Of a stretch of DNA of 64,000 nt, positions 17,996-27,190 are shown piece after piece. The DNA lies in the NCBI RefSeq assembly GCF_900250075.1, contig NZ_LT977071.1:2437901-2501900 (forward strand). The letters run 5' to 3'. The notes under the pieces are model-generated. The model saw only the letters and a list, made by a program, of their open reading frames with translations. It did not search any database and was not told the DNA's origin. Within the stretch, counting starts at the first letter, position 1; each line of letters opens with the position of its first letter. This DNA comes from Cupriavidus taiwanensis (GTDB lineage Bacteria > Pseudomonadota > Gammaproteobacteria > Burkholderiales > Burkholderiaceae). The translations under genes and the position numbers were made by a program.

Positions 17996-19222
17996 CTAGG
18001 CACTTGTCCGGGCGTGCGCCGCGTGGCCCGGCCATGGCTGGTCCACCAGAAAGCGCTCGCATAGCAGCGCCCAGTACGCCGCGCCCACCGGAATATTCGC
18101 GTCGTTGAAGTCATAGCCTGGGTTGTGCACCATGCAGCCGCCCTCGTCCCCCTCGCCATTGCCAATCCACAGGTAGCAACCAGGCACCGCGTCGAGCATG
18201 AAGGCGAAGTCCTCGCTCGCCGCGATCGGCGGTGCCTGGCAGTTGACGTGAGCGGGCCCCAGCAGTTCCAGCGCAACCTGGCCAGCAAACGCCGTTTCCG
18301 CCGGCGTGTTCACCAGCACCGGATAACCGCGCTCGTAGTCGATCTGCGCCGCCACGCCGTAGCTTTGCGCCTGAGCAGTGGCCAGTTCGCAGATGCGCTG
18401 CTCGACCCGATCGCGTACCTGGCGATCCAGCGCGCGCACACTCAGCCTGAGCACGGCCTGCGCAGGGATGATGTTGGAAACGGTGCCCGCCTGGAAAGCG
18501 CCCACCGTGATCACCGCCGTTTGCAGCGGATCGACATTGCGCGCCACGATGGTCTGCAAGGCCATCACGATCGAAGCGCCGGCCACAACCGGATCGGCCG
18601 CGTTGTGCGGGAACGCCGCATGGCCGCCGATGCCTGTAAGCGTGATGGTCACGTTGTCGGCCGAAGCCTGCGCCGCGCCCTGGCGCATCAGCAGCCGGCC
18701 CGGCGCCGAGCCGGGGACGTTGTGCATGGCGAAGATAGCATCGCAAGGGTACTTGTCGAATAGCCCCGCTTCCATCATCCGCCTGGCCCCACCCAGGCCC
18801 TCCTCCGCCGGCTGGAAGACCAGGTTCAGCGTGCCGCTGAAATTACCATGCAGTGCGAGATGCCTGGCCGCGCAAAGCAGCATGGCGGTATGCCCGTCGT
18901 GCCCGCAGGCATGCATTACGCCGGGATGGCAGCTGGCATAGGGCAGCCCGGTGGCTTCGGCCATCGGCAGCGCGTCCATGTCGGCGCGGATGCCGAGACT
19001 GCGGCTGCCGCTGCCGCGCCGCAGCCGGCCAACGACGCCGGTGGTGCCGAGCCCGCGTTCCACCTCGTAGCCCCATTCGGCGAGCAGGCGGGCCACGATC
19101 TCGCTGGTGCGGTGCTCCTCGAAGCCGAGTTCCGGATGGCGATGGATGTCGCGGCGGATGGCAACGAACGCTTCCGTGCTGTCCCGCAGCGCTGCCAGGA
19201 GGGGATGCATGGCGTCCTTCAT
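17996..19222 (-). CDS. M20-family amidohydrolase (hippurate hydrolase/aminoacylase-like)
   Basis: Metal-dependent amidohydrolase of 408 aa, family M20D. Dinuclear metal ligands are visible in GIRADMDALPM (about residue 78), the MHACGHDGHTAMLL motif (about 108) and FQPAEEGLGGARRM (about 142), with a further His in AMHNVPG and the C-terminal SEDFAFML. It would hydrolyse an N-acyl amino acid or similar amide. Its start overlaps the stop of the Bug protein gene by ATGA, so the two are one operon. This suggests that a solute captured by the Bug protein is a substrate. Confidence 0.9.
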   Translation of the reverse strand: MKDAMHPLLAALRDSTEAFVAIRRDIHRHPELGFEEHRTSEIVARLLAEWGYEVERGLGTTGVVGRLRRGSGSRSLGIRADMDALPMAEATGLPYASCHPGVMHACGHDGHTAMLLCAARHLALHGNFSGTLNLVFQPAEEGLGGARRMMEAGLFDKYPCDAIFAMHNVPGSAPGRLLMRQGAAQASADNVTITLTGIGGHAAFPHNAADPVVAGASIVMALQTIVARNVDPLQTAVITVGAFQAGTVSNIIPAQAVLRLSVRALDRQVRDRVEQRICELATAQAQSYGVAAQIDYERGYPVLVNTPAETAFAGQVALELLGPAHVNCQAPPIAASEDFAFMLDAVPGCYLWIGNGEGDEGGCMVHNPGYDFNDANIPVGAAYWALLCERFLVDQPWPGHAAHARTSA

Positions 19223-20223
19223 TGCGGCTGCAGGCCGATGGCACGGGCGATGCCGCGGTACTGGTCGATGCTCTGCTGGTAGGCCTTCTGGCTTTCCGCC
19301 AGCGATGCCGGACGGGATGCGGGCAGGTTCGCGGCATCCAGGCTGGCACGTACCGCGGGGTCGGCCAGCGTCTGCGCCAGCGCCTTGTGCAGCGCCTGCA
19401 CGACCGGCTCGGCGGTGTCCTTCTTCACGAAGACGCCGGCCCAGGTCGAGTAGTTGAAGCCGCGTAGCGCCCTGCTTTCATTGACGCTCGGCACGGACCT
19501 GACCGCGTCGAGCCGCGTGGGTGACAGCACCGCCAGCATCCTGACCTGGCCGGTTCGCATGCGCTCGATGTCGGGCTTGCCGAACGGCGAGATAAAGATA
19601 TCGACGATGCCGCCCACCAGGTCCTGGATCACGGGCGCGCCGCCCTTGTAGGGCACGTGCGTCATCGGCGCGCCGATGGTCTGCGACAGGTGCGCCCCGA
19701 GCAGGTGGTAGAGCGAGCCGATGCCGACGCTGGCATAGGTCAGCGGCTTGCCCGCGCGGGCCGCCTGCGCGGCATGGGCCGCGAGTTCATCGACATCCTT
19801 CACCGGCAGGTCCTTGCGCACCAGGATGGCCAGGTCGACCGCGCCGACCATGTGTACCAGCCGGAAGTCCTCGCTCTTGTACTTGATGGCGGCATTCGCC
19901 AGCGGCGTCGTGATCAGTTCGCCGGGGCCGGCCTGCAACAGCAGGTGCCCATCGGCCGGCGCATGCAGGACCTTCTGCGCGGCGATCGCGCCGCCGGCCC
20001 CGCCCAGGTTCTCGACGATGACCGGCTGGCCCAACTGCCGGCCCAGCGGTGCATTGAGGTTGCGGGCGACCACGTCCGACAGCCCGCCCGCCGGGAACGG
20101 CACCAGCACCGTGACGGGCCGCTCGGGATAGGCGTAGGCCGGCGCCAGGCCCACGCACAGCAGGCCGGCCACCGCGCCGCGCCGCAGCCGGCGGGCAATG
20201 TTCTGGAATCGGATTCGGGTCAT
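19219..20223 (-). CDS. Bug-family periplasmic solute-binding protein (TTT type)
   Basis: Extracytoplasmic binding protein of 334 aa of the Bug/TctC family, very abundant in Cupriavidus and Bordetella. An N-terminal signal sequence ends at about residue 31 (LLCVGLAPAYA), followed by the typical YPERPVTVLVPFPAGGLSDVVARNL and ENLGGAGGAIAAQKV. The ligand is unknown. No TctA/TctB membrane genes are adjacent, as is common for orphan Bug genes. The start at 20223 has an AGGAG site. It is divergent from a LysR gene across 124 bases. Confidence 0.92.
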   Translation of the reverse strand: MTRIRFQNIARRLRRGAVAGLLCVGLAPAYAYPERPVTVLVPFPAGGLSDVVARNLNAPLGRQLGQPVIVENLGGAGGAIAAQKVLHAPADGHLLLQAGPGELITTPLANAAIKYKSEDFRLVHMVGAVDLAILVRKDLPVKDVDELAAHAAQAARAGKPLTYASVGIGSLYHLLGAHLSQTIGAPMTHVPYKGGAPVIQDLVGGIVDIFISPFGKPDIERMRTGQVRMLAVLSPTRLDAVRSVPSVNESRALRGFNYSTWAGVFVKKDTAEPVVQALHKALAQTLADPAVRASLDAANLPASRPASLAESQKAYQQSIDQYRGIARAIGLQPQ

Positions 20224-20347
20224 GGCAGTCTCCTCGCGCCTTGCGTCGCTTTGTGTGTTGTGCGAAGGATCGTAGCGGCCAGCCTGCTATGTGTCCAATG
20301 CATTACTCGTCTAAAATTTATTCATAAAACTCATTCACGAGGCATCG

Positions 20348-21259
20348 ATGCACCTCAAGCACCTGCGGCACCTGCTCATGGTCGCGGACGCGGAATCGTT
20401 CAGCCGCGCCGCGCAACGGCTGCACCTGACCCAGTCGGCGCTAAGCCGCAGCATCCAGGCGCTGGAGGACGAGCTCGGCGGCAAGCTGATCGACCGCCAT
20501 GGCCGGCGCAATGTACTGACCCCGCTGGGCGAACTGATCGCCGAGCGGGCCCGGCGCATGCTGTTCGAGGAAGCCGAGCTGCATCGCAGCGTCGAACTGT
20601 TCCACCGCCATCACCTCGGCGCCATCCGTGTCGGGCTGGGCGCGGGCCCCGGCGCGGTGCTGATGACGCCGTTTCTGCGCCACATGGCCATGCATCACCC
20701 CGGGATCCAGGCGGCGGTGTCACTCGGCACTTCCGACGCGCTGATGATCCAGCTGCGCCAGCGCACGCTGGACGCGGTGATCGTCGAGGTCACCAGCGTG
20801 GCGCCGGCCACCGATCTGCGCCACGAACTGCTGGCGCAGCTTCAGGGCCGCTTCATCTGCCGCGCGGGCCATCCGTTGCTGCTGCAGGCCGCCGCCGGCG
20901 AGGCCGTGACCTTCGACGATGTCATGCGCTATCCGCTGGCGTCAGCTCCGCTGAGCCCGGAAGTCGCGCGCGGGCTGGTAAAGCGCTTCGGCCCGCGCGC
21001 CGACCCAGAGCATTGCCTGAGCCTGCGCTGCGAGAACGTGCGCAGCCTGGTGGAGGCCGTGCTGGTTTCGGACGCGATCCTGTTCAGCATCGTCGCGGCG
21101 GTGCGGACGGAAATCGCCGAAGGGAAGCTGTGCCAACTTGCGACCACGCCGGCGGTCGACGACGGCCCCCGCTATGCGTTCTTCACGCTGGCGGGCCGGA
21201 CCGAGGCGCCGAGCATGGCGCTGTTCCGGCGCTTCGTGGACGAGCACCTGCACGACTGA
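20348..21259 (+). CDS. LysR-family transcriptional regulator
   Basis: LysR-type regulator of 303 aa with the N-terminal helix-turn-helix in residues 1-62 (HLKHLRHLLMVADAESFSRAAQRLHLTQSALSRSIQALE). An effector-binding domain follows. It is divergent from the Bug/M20 operon, across a 124-bp region that is AT-rich at 20299-20335, and is the likely regulator of that operon. The inducer is unknown, possibly the amide or its product. Confidence 0.9.
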   Translation: MHLKHLRHLLMVADAESFSRAAQRLHLTQSALSRSIQALEDELGGKLIDRHGRRNVLTPLGELIAERARRMLFEEAELHRSVELFHRHHLGAIRVGLGAGPGAVLMTPFLRHMAMHHPGIQAAVSLGTSDALMIQLRQRTLDAVIVEVTSVAPATDLRHELLAQLQGRFICRAGHPLLLQAAAGEAVTFDDVMRYPLASAPLSPEVARGLVKRFGPRADPEHCLSLRCENVRSLVEAVLVSDAILFSIVAAVRTEIAEGKLCQLATTPAVDDGPRYAFFTLAGRTEAPSMALFRRFVDEHLHD

Positions 21260-21613
21260 CGGGGGGCTTTGAGATTTGAAAGTGTTACCGGCGAGAGCCT
21301 TTCCGAGTGGCTTTCGATGCCATCCGTTGGCACGTCCGGTTTGCGCGGCCGTTCAGGCGCTATCACTTGCCGAATGCTGCGTGGCAGCAGCGTCTCAGTT
21401 CGGCCATGCGGCGTCGTTCGACCGCCTATGGACTGAGACGCTCAGCCGACCGCCAATTGGAAACAGCCAGTCGGCCACCGACTATGCAGGTCGAATCATC
21501 GGCCATCGCTGCCACTCTATGTGACGAAGATAGGCCGGTGTAGCCCCAAGCCCTTCCATGAATCTCCTAATCTAGAGTCAATCTTCCCCCCATTCTTCAA
21601 CAGGGAGTTCGCC
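21260..21613. other. 354-bp intergenic region, no gene recognised
   Basis: This stretch between the LysR gene and the ACC-deaminase-like gene has only short frames without family features. The usual divergent acdR (Lrp-type) regulator of ACC deaminase genes is not here. A promoter for the downstream gene is expected but no clear -35/-10 pair was identified. Confidence 0.5.
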
Positions 21614-22627
21614 ATGGCGCTTGATCTCGAAAATCGCTTCGGCCGCATCTCGCTTGGCTTCTTCCCATCGCCGATTCATCGGCTCAATCGCCTGTCCGAT
21701 GTGCTCGGCATTTCGGTGTGGGCAAAGCGCGACGATGTGTCGTCCGGGCTCGCGTTTGGCGGCAACAAGATTCGCAAGCTTGAGTGGCTCGCCGCTGACG
21801 CAGTGAAACAAGGCGCCGACACGCTCGTTTCCATCGGCAACATTCAGTCGAATCACACGCGCCAGGTTGCGGCCGTCGCGGCGGTGCTCGGCATGCGCTG
21901 CCGGCTAGTGCAGGAGGAGTGGACACACTGGGACGATCCGGTCTACGACAAGGTCGGCAATATCTTGCTGTCGCGGCTGATGGGCGCCGAGACGCTGCTG
22001 GAGGGAGAGGGCTACTCGACCGAGGTGAAGGAGACGTGGTCGCGCGCCCTCGAGCAGGTGCACCGGGAAGGCGGCAAGCCTTACGCGATTCCGGCGGGTG
22101 CATCCGATCATCGCCTTGGTGGCCTCGGCTATGCGAACTTCACCGATGAACTCGCGCGTCAGGAACAGGAAATGGGCGTATTCTTCGACACCGTGATCAC
22201 CGCGACCTGCACCGGCTCGACACAGGGCGGCATGGTCGCAGGCTTCAAAGCGCAGGACAGACCACGCCGCCTGATTGGCATCGATACCGCATGCAACGAG
22301 GCGATGACGCGCCGCGCCGTGGCGAAGAGCGCGCGACAGACGGCGGAACTGATCGGCATCGGCAAGCCAATCGACGACGCCGACGTGATCGTCGATCCTC
22401 GTTTCGCGGGTCCGGACTATGGCCTGCCCGACGATCGGACGATCGATGCGATCCGCACGGCAGCGCGGCTTGAAGCGATGCTCACCGATCCGGTGTACGA
22501 GGGCAAATCGATGGCGGGCCTGATCGCGATGGCGAAGGCGGGTGAGATTCCGAAGGGAACGAACGTGCTGTACGTGCATCTGGGCGGCGCGCCCGCTCTC
22601 AACGCGTATCACAAGGCGTTCGCATGA
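21614..22627 (+). CDS. acdS: 1-aminocyclopropane-1-carboxylate deaminase-like PLP enzyme
   Basis: PLP-dependent fold-II enzyme of 337 aa, the usual AcdS length. It would convert ACC, the ethylene precursor of plants, to 2-oxobutyrate and ammonia. The PLP Lys lies in GNKIRKLEWL near residue 51, followed by SIGNIQSNHTRQVAAVAA. The residues that separate ACC deaminases from D-cysteine desulfhydrases appear conserved: Glu in LEAMLTDPVYEGKSM and Leu in YVHLGGAPALN. Overall it diverges from textbook AcdS (for example IGNIQ, QEEWTHWDD), so D-cysteine desulfhydrase activity remains possible. The start has AGGGAG upstream. TCG-rich codon use and the missing acdR hint at transfer. Confidence 0.78.
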   Translation: MALDLENRFGRISLGFFPSPIHRLNRLSDVLGISVWAKRDDVSSGLAFGGNKIRKLEWLAADAVKQGADTLVSIGNIQSNHTRQVAAVAAVLGMRCRLVQEEWTHWDDPVYDKVGNILLSRLMGAETLLEGEGYSTEVKETWSRALEQVHREGGKPYAIPAGASDHRLGGLGYANFTDELARQEQEMGVFFDTVITATCTGSTQGGMVAGFKAQDRPRRLIGIDTACNEAMTRRAVAKSARQTAELIGIGKPIDDADVIVDPRFAGPDYGLPDDRTIDAIRTAARLEAMLTDPVYEGKSMAGLIAMAKAGEIPKGTNVLYVHLGGAPALNAYHKAFA

Positions 22628-22800
22628 TCGGCTTGCACAAGATCGTATGAGCCCCGCGATCACTCAGTCATTCGAACGTCGAGTCTCGCCATGACTCCCA
22701 TAGCGCGCCTGCCTTGTTCCCACCACACCAACTTCAAGTACTTGGCCGCCTTCATTGCGAATCGTCTGATCGCCATCCCCCACCGAGAAGGCAAAACTAA

Positions 22801-22878
22801 GCCCATCACCGAAACAACGGTGATCGGGCGTCGCAACCCGCTATTCTCTCTGACGGATGGTCGCTCAGGCGACCATCC
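22801..22878 (+). promoter_or_regulatory. Two strong hairpins upstream of the C4-like RNA
   Basis: The first hairpin spans 22801-22829: GCCC plus ATCACCG pairs with CGGTGAT plus GGGC around an AAACAA loop, with one bulged C. The second, 22855-22878, is a perfect 10-bp stem (GGATGGTCGC) with a TCAG loop. Neither is followed by a T-run, so a simple terminator is not supported. They appear to be part of a larger structured RNA. Confidence 0.6.
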
Positions 22879-22899
22879 CACACGCACGCGCGCGTCGCT

Positions 22900-22995
22900 T
22901 CACTATGGCGGGCCGGGTGGGGCAGCCGATAAGGCTGGCCGGTGTTCGTCAGAGAGCCGGTATTGCGACCCCCGCCGTCAGGCCCGCCACCCTCT
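22900..22995 (+). ncRNA. C4 antisense RNA-like element
   Basis: Conserved-looking structured segment containing CTTCACTATGGCGGGCCGGG, a GGCAGCC/GGCTGCC-type inner stem around GATAA, and a long-range closing stem GGCGGGCC (22908-22915) with GGCCCGCC (22981-22988). This pattern resembles the C4 antisense RNA family, known from phages P1/P7 (where it regulates the ant system) and scattered in proteobacterial genomes ahead of small ORFs. The assignment is from memory of the motif; a covariance-model search would settle it. Confidence 0.55.
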
Positions 22996-23041
22996 TCCGA
23001 TTGCGTCAGGCGGGTCTCCCAACCTTCTTCAGGAGAACGCA

Positions 23042-23206
23042 ATGCAAGAGAAAACCCATCCGCAGCACGAAACCATTTTCATTGGCATACCGGCAGAAAC
23101 CCTGGAATCGCTCGACCGCGTCCAGGCCGGCATGGGTAGCGTCCTGTCGCTGCTGGAAATTGAAAGCGAACGCTCGGAAGGCTGCCACGCGTCCATTGCC
23201 TGCTGA
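23042..23206 (+). CDS. Small hypothetical protein after C4-like RNA, possibly frameshifted
   Basis: A 54-aa ORF (MQEKTHPQHETIFIGIPAE...) with a GGAG site directly upstream. Small proteins of this kind often follow C4-like RNAs in Pseudomonas and Burkholderiales; function unknown. It ends at 23206, but in another frame the sequence continues as LLTMIKMQLDQVAEALSPEVEAS up to a stop at 23268-23270, a plausible amphipathic C-terminal helix. A single-base indel near 23195-23205 would join the two parts. It may be a recent frameshift, a sequencing error, or a genuinely short protein. Confidence 0.55.
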   Translation: MQEKTHPQHETIFIGIPAETLESLDRVQAGMGSVLSLLEIESERSEGCHASIAC

Positions 23207-23265
23207 CGATGATCAAGATGCAGCTTGATCAGGTGGCAGAGGCGCTGAGCCCCGAGGTTGAGGCG

Positions 23266-25338
23266 TCATGACACCTGCTGATCCGGCTCAGCCCCGGCTC
23301 CGTCCTCGCGCAGCCAGACGATAAATTCCGCGCCCTGCCCGACCGTACTTTCCACGGTAATGCGGCCACCATAACGCTCGACCAGCGCGTAGCTGATGGA
23401 CAGGCCGAGCCCGGTCCCCTTCTGCTTCTTGGTGGTGAAAAACGGATTGAACAGGTTGGGCAGGTCTTCCGCGCGGATGCCGCGGCCGGTGTCGCGCACA
23501 TGCAATGTCACGCCGTGCCCGTCCCAGTCGCGCGTGGCCAGCGTCAGGGTGCCACCTTCAGGCATGGCATGGATGGCATTGGTCAGCAGGTTGACGATGA
23601 CCTGCTGCAGTTCGCTGCGGCTGATGAGCACCTGGCGCGTGGCGGTGAAGGCCAGTTCGACGCGGATGGCCGCGTCCTTCAGCATATGCCGGACCAGGTC
23701 GACGCAGCCGCCCGCAACCTCGCCCACGTCCAGGCGCTCGGTATTGCCGGCGTATGCCTCGGGCCGGACAAACTGCAGCAGCCGGTTGGTCAGCAAGTAG
23801 ATGCGCCGAACCTGCTCGTCGATCAGGCGCAATTCATGCCGGACCGGCTCCGCCGCCGGGCCGAGGATATCGCGGGCCACGTCGAGGTTGCCCTGGATCA
23901 CCGCGATCGGATTGTTGATTTCATGGGCCACGCCAGCGGTCAACTGCCCGGCAAGCGCGAGCTTTTCCGAGGTAATCAGTTGCTGCCGGGTTGCGCGCAG
24001 CACGGCGTTCGCATCTTCCAGCTCGCGGGTCCGCTCGGCAACCTTGCGGTCGAGCGCGTCGCCCCAGTCCCTGAGTTCGGCATTGCGCTGCTGCAGGTCC
24101 GACAGCAGCTGATCGAACTGGCGGGCCAGCTGGCCCAGTTCATCCTCGCTGCGCACCGGGCCGACGCGCGCATCATCGTTTCCAGCCTTGAGCGCGCGCA
24201 TGGTGCCGACCATGCGCGTCATCGGCGTGAATACGCGCCTGGCCCACAGCAGCGAGAACAGCGCGCCCGCCACGGCCAGCAGCACGAACAGGCTAACCAG
24301 CACGCCCAGCGCCAGGTTCTTGGCCTGGCTGATGGGCCTGGCCAGGTAGCCGACGTAGAGCATGCCGATGCGCTGGCCCCGGCTGTCGACGATGGGCTCA
24401 TAGGCGCTCATGTAGCGGTCGTTGACGACGAAGGCCAGGTCCAGCCATTTTTCGCCGCGCAGCAGCACCTGGTCGCGCACCTCGCGCGAGACGCGCGTGC
24501 CCAGGGCGCGCTCGCCATGGAACAGCCGCACGTTGGTGGCGATGCGGGTGTCGTCCAGGAACAGGGTCGCGGTGCCCTGGCTGCCGCGGGGCAGGGATTC
24601 TGGCTGGTAGACCAGGGCGTTGATGGTGTCGATAAAGCCGAGGTTGTGGTTGAGCAGCGTGCCGCCGTGCAGGACGGCCACCAGCTTGCCCGCGGCATCG
24701 AACACCGGCGCCGCCGCGTGCACCACCATGCCGCGGGTTTCGATGGTGCGGTCGGTCGGCGCCGCATTGGCGGTGGCGCGCAGCGTGACCGGGGCGCGCC
24801 GGGCAAGGTCGGCGGAAACGGCGGCCAGCTGCGCGGCGGACCAGGCGTCGGTGGCGGCATCGGCGCGACCAGCCGCGGCGCTTTCCACCACGCGCCAGGC
24901 GGCATAGCCGGTATCCGCTGCGCCAGCCGGCGCAGCGGCAAGCAGCCGCCCGTTGGGATCGAGCAATTGCAGGAAATCAAGGCCGTGCGTGCGCCGCGCC
25001 TCCGCCAGGATGGCGGGCATGGTGCTGCCACGGCCAAGCGCGTCCACCAGCCCGTGCGACCGGGCCTCCTGCAGAACCCGGTCCTTCACGCCGCCGACCA
25101 TGTGCTCGAAATACTCGTGGGCGACCAGCAGGTCGCTGTTGACCTTGTAGGCCAGCAACGCCTGGAAGGTGCGGTTGCCCCACAGCGCCATCAGCAGCAG
25201 CAACGCGACCAGCGCCACCAGCAAGGGCGCAATCACGATCGACACCAGTTTGGCGCGCAGCGACGCGCGATAGCGGCGCACCAGCGCCCAGCCGCGCGGC
25301 TCGCGCGTGGTCAAGGACGCAGCCCCCACTGCAGGCAC
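23266..25338 (-). CDS. Membrane sensor histidine kinase with periplasmic (d)Cache-like domain
   Basis: Two-component sensor of about 690 aa. A transmembrane segment (about residues 30-55) is followed by a large periplasmic sensor (to about 340), a second membrane segment (about 345-370) and a HAMP linker. A coiled stretch then leads to a HisKA domain with phospho-acceptor in GVAHEINNPIAVIQGN, and an HATPase domain with the N box NLLTNAIHAMPEGG and G boxes DTGRGIRAEDL/KGTGLGLSISY. The annotated start is GTG at 25338, overlapping the regulator gene by 28 bases. A TTG at 25314 overlapping its stop as TTGA is equally reasonable. It partners the upstream NtrC-type regulator; DctB/AauS-like kinases sensing organic acids have this layout. 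Confidence 0.9.
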   Translation of the reverse strand: MPAVGAASLTTREPRGWALVRRYRASLRAKLVSIVIAPLLVALVALLLLMALWGNRTFQALLAYKVNSDLLVAHEYFEHMVGGVKDRVLQEARSHGLVDALGRGSTMPAILAEARRTHGLDFLQLLDPNGRLLAAAPAGAADTGYAAWRVVESAAAGRADAATDAWSAAQLAAVSADLARRAPVTLRATANAAPTDRTIETRGMVVHAAAPVFDAAGKLVAVLHGGTLLNHNLGFIDTINALVYQPESLPRGSQGTATLFLDDTRIATNVRLFHGERALGTRVSREVRDQVLLRGEKWLDLAFVVNDRYMSAYEPIVDSRGQRIGMLYVGYLARPISQAKNLALGVLVSLFVLLAVAGALFSLLWARRVFTPMTRMVGTMRALKAGNDDARVGPVRSEDELGQLARQFDQLLSDLQQRNAELRDWGDALDRKVAERTRELEDANAVLRATRQQLITSEKLALAGQLTAGVAHEINNPIAVIQGNLDVARDILGPAAEPVRHELRLIDEQVRRIYLLTNRLLQFVRPEAYAGNTERLDVGEVAGGCVDLVRHMLKDAAIRVELAFTATRQVLISRSELQQVIVNLLTNAIHAMPEGGTLTLATRDWDGHGVTLHVRDTGRGIRAEDLPNLFNPFFTTKKQKGTGLGLSISYALVERYGGRITVESTVGQGAEFIVWLREDGAGAEPDQQVS

Positions 25339-26702
25339 TTGCGGTCCAGCGTGCGCCGCGAGATGCCGAGCCGGCGCGCCGCTTCGGCGCGGTTGCCGCC
25401 CTCGGACGCCAGCACCTGCAGGATGTGCCGGCGCTCCACCGATTCCAGCAGCACGGCGTCGTCTGCCGGTGCATGGTCATCGGCTGCCGCGTGCGCGGCT
25501 GGCGCGGGTTCGCCATGCGCCAGTAGCTCGACCGGGTATTCGCCGAGGATCAGGGCCCGCTCCACCAGGTTGCGCAGCTCGCGCGCATTGCCCGGCCAGT
25601 CATAGGCCTGGAGCAGGCGCACCAGCGACGGCGACAGCGGCACCACGGGCAGCCCCAGCTGGGCCGACAGCTGCTCCGAGAAATGCCCGGCCAGCGGCAC
25701 GATGTCTTCCGGCCGCGTGCGCAGCGGCGGAATCGCGATCGAGACCACGTCGAGCCGGTAATACAGATCCTGGCGAAAGCGCCCGGCCGCCACCTCCTGG
25801 ACCAGGCTGCGGTTGCAGGCCGCGACGATGCGCACGTCCACCACCATCTCGCGCTCGGTGCCGAGCGGACGGATGCGCCGGTCTTCGATCACCCGCAGCA
25901 GCTTGGCCTGCATCGGCAGCGGCAGTTCTGAGATCTCGTCCAGGAACAGCGTGCCGCCGTCGGCATAGAGGAACAGGCCATGGCGCGCGCCCGCGGCGCC
26001 GGTGAAGGCGCCGCGGGCGTGGCCGAACAGCTCGCTTTCGATCAGCTCCGGCGCCATCGCGCCGCAGTTCAGCGGCACGAACTGGCCCTGCCGTCCGCTC
26101 AGGCGGTGCAGCTCGCGCGCCACCACTTCCTTGCCGGTGCCGGACTCGCCCGTGACCAGTACCGTCGATGGCATCGGCGCGACGCGCGCGACCAGCGCCA
26201 TCACCTTGCGCATGGCCTCGGAGTTGCCGACCACATGCTTGTGGATGGTGTACTGGTCCAGCTCGCGGCGCAGCAGGTAGTTCTCGCGCGCCAGGCGCGC
26301 GCGGTCGAAGCAGCGCCGGATCGCGTTGAGCATCTGGTCGACGCGGAACGGCTTGACGATGAAGTCCGCCGCGCCCGAGCGCAACGCCTCGATGGCGGTC
26401 TCCATGTCGGCGAAGGCGGTCATCAGGATCACGTCGGCGGGGTTGCCGGCGGCTCGCAGCGCCTTGAGCCATTCCACGCCGCTGGCGCCCGGCAACGCCA
26501 CGTCGAGGAGGATCAGGTCGACATGGCGCTGCTCCAGCAGCGCCGCGCCGGCTTCGGCGCTGTCTGCGGTCAGCACGGCATCGACCTTGCCTTCCAGCGC
26601 GCGCGACAGGAACGAACGCATGCCGGCCTCGTCGTCCACCACCAGGATGGTGCGGCGCTGCCAGTGGTCGGTATCGGCCGCATTGCTTTGTCGTTCGCTC
26701 AT
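25311..26702 (-). CDS. NtrC-family sigma-54-dependent response regulator
   Basis: Response regulator of 463 aa. The receiver domain (about residues 15-130) has the phospho-acceptor Asp in [11 protein letters not shown] and Lys in FIVKPF. The AAA+ domain (about 150-380) has Walker A GESGTGKE, the sigma-54 contact loop GAFTGA and Walker [12 protein letters not shown]-terminal Fis-type helix-turn-helix ends the protein ([23 protein letters not shown]). The start at 26702 gives the normal N-terminus; an upstream in-frame start adds 25 non-conserved residues. It is cotranscribed with the kinase. It probably activates the -24/-12 promoter at 27105-27120 ahead of the divergent MFS carrier. Confidence 0.92.
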   Translation of the reverse strand: MSERQSNAADTDHWQRRTILVVDDEAGMRSFLSRALEGKVDAVLTADSAEAGAALLEQRHVDLILLDVALPGASGVEWLKALRAAGNPADVILMTAFADMETAIEALRSGAADFIVKPFRVDQMLNAIRRCFDRARLARENYLLRRELDQYTIHKHVVGNSEAMRKVMALVARVAPMPSTVLVTGESGTGKEVVARELHRLSGRQGQFVPLNCGAMAPELIESELFGHARGAFTGAAGARHGLFLYADGGTLFLDEISELPLPMQAKLLRVIEDRRIRPLGTEREMVVDVRIVAACNRSLVQEVAAGRFRQDLYYRLDVVSIAIPPLRTRPEDIVPLAGHFSEQLSAQLGLPVVPLSPSLVRLLQAYDWPGNARELRNLVERALILGEYPVELLAHGEPAPAAHAAADDHAPADDAVLLESVERRHILQVLASEGGNRAEAARRLGISRRTLDRKCLQWGLRP

Positions 26703-26769
26703 CACTTTGGTTGTTGCGGGGCAGAGAGGCCGGGAAGGCCATGCACGTTCGCACGTGCCAGCTTGATTT

Positions 26770-26878
26770 CCAGTCACCGGTGGTTGTCGTGCCCGCGAAA
26801 GCGGGGGCCCAGTGACTCTGGTCCCCCTTAGGGGGACTTCAAGACGCTGGAGTCCCGCCTGCGCGGGAATGACGGTGG
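26770..26878 (+). repeat. Dispersed ~110-bp palindromic repeat, copy A
   Basis: This copy begins CCAGTCACCGGTGGTTGTCG and ends GCGGGAATGACGGTGG. It contains several internal palindromes, including GTCCCCCTTAGGGGGAC. A similar copy in reverse orientation lies at 28945-29054. Together they bracket the MFS carrier operon. CGGGAATGACGG-type palindromes are common dispersed repeats in Burkholderiales. Confidence 0.85.
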
Positions 26879-26994
26879 CGTTTGATGTTTCGGTGGCCCT
26901 AACGTTTCCGGGTAGGGAGAGAGTCTAGCGACAGTCGGCACCACCGCTGTATTGGGAGTTAAACCGAGCCCGAGCCGGCCAACCCGCAGCGGAT

Positions 26995-27040
26995 GGACAT
27001 TTTGGCCGGGACACCGGGCCGGCGCGCGGACATTTTGTCC
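26995..27040 (+). promoter_or_regulatory. Candidate upstream activator sites of the NtrC-type regulator
   Basis: Two related sites begin with GGACATTTT at 26995 and 27028. The second is a clean dyad, GGACA-TTT-TGTCC (27028-27040). The sites are 33 bases apart (about three helical turns) and lie about 65-110 bases upstream of the -24 element. This is the spacing expected for enhancer binding by a sigma-54 activator. The assignment is inferred. Confidence 0.5.
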
Positions 27041-27104
27041 AACGCATCGCGCCCGCTAGCGGGCCATTCGGCGTCATGCGTTGACGGCAAAGGGCCTGGG
27101 CCTT

Positions 27105-27120
27105 GGGCACAGGACTTGCT
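27105..27120 (+). promoter_or_regulatory. Sigma-54 (-24/-12) promoter of the MFS carrier
   Basis: The sequence GGGCACAGGACTTGCT matches the consensus TGGCACG-N4-TTGCW, with GG at 27106-27107 and GC at 27118-27119 exactly 12 bases apart. The carrier ATG is 71 bases downstream. A GAFTGA-containing activator is encoded divergently just upstream. Confidence 0.7.
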
Positions 27121-27190
27121 GGACGACGCGCTCCAGCCCGCCGCGCCCCGCGCAACAAGAGGCTGCCACTTCCAGGTAGGAGACAACTTC

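Noticed and set aside
22691..23206. 171-aa frame running through the C4-like RNA
   Set aside because: It reads through a structured RNA region; only the last 54 codons have a ribosome binding site and protein-like composition.
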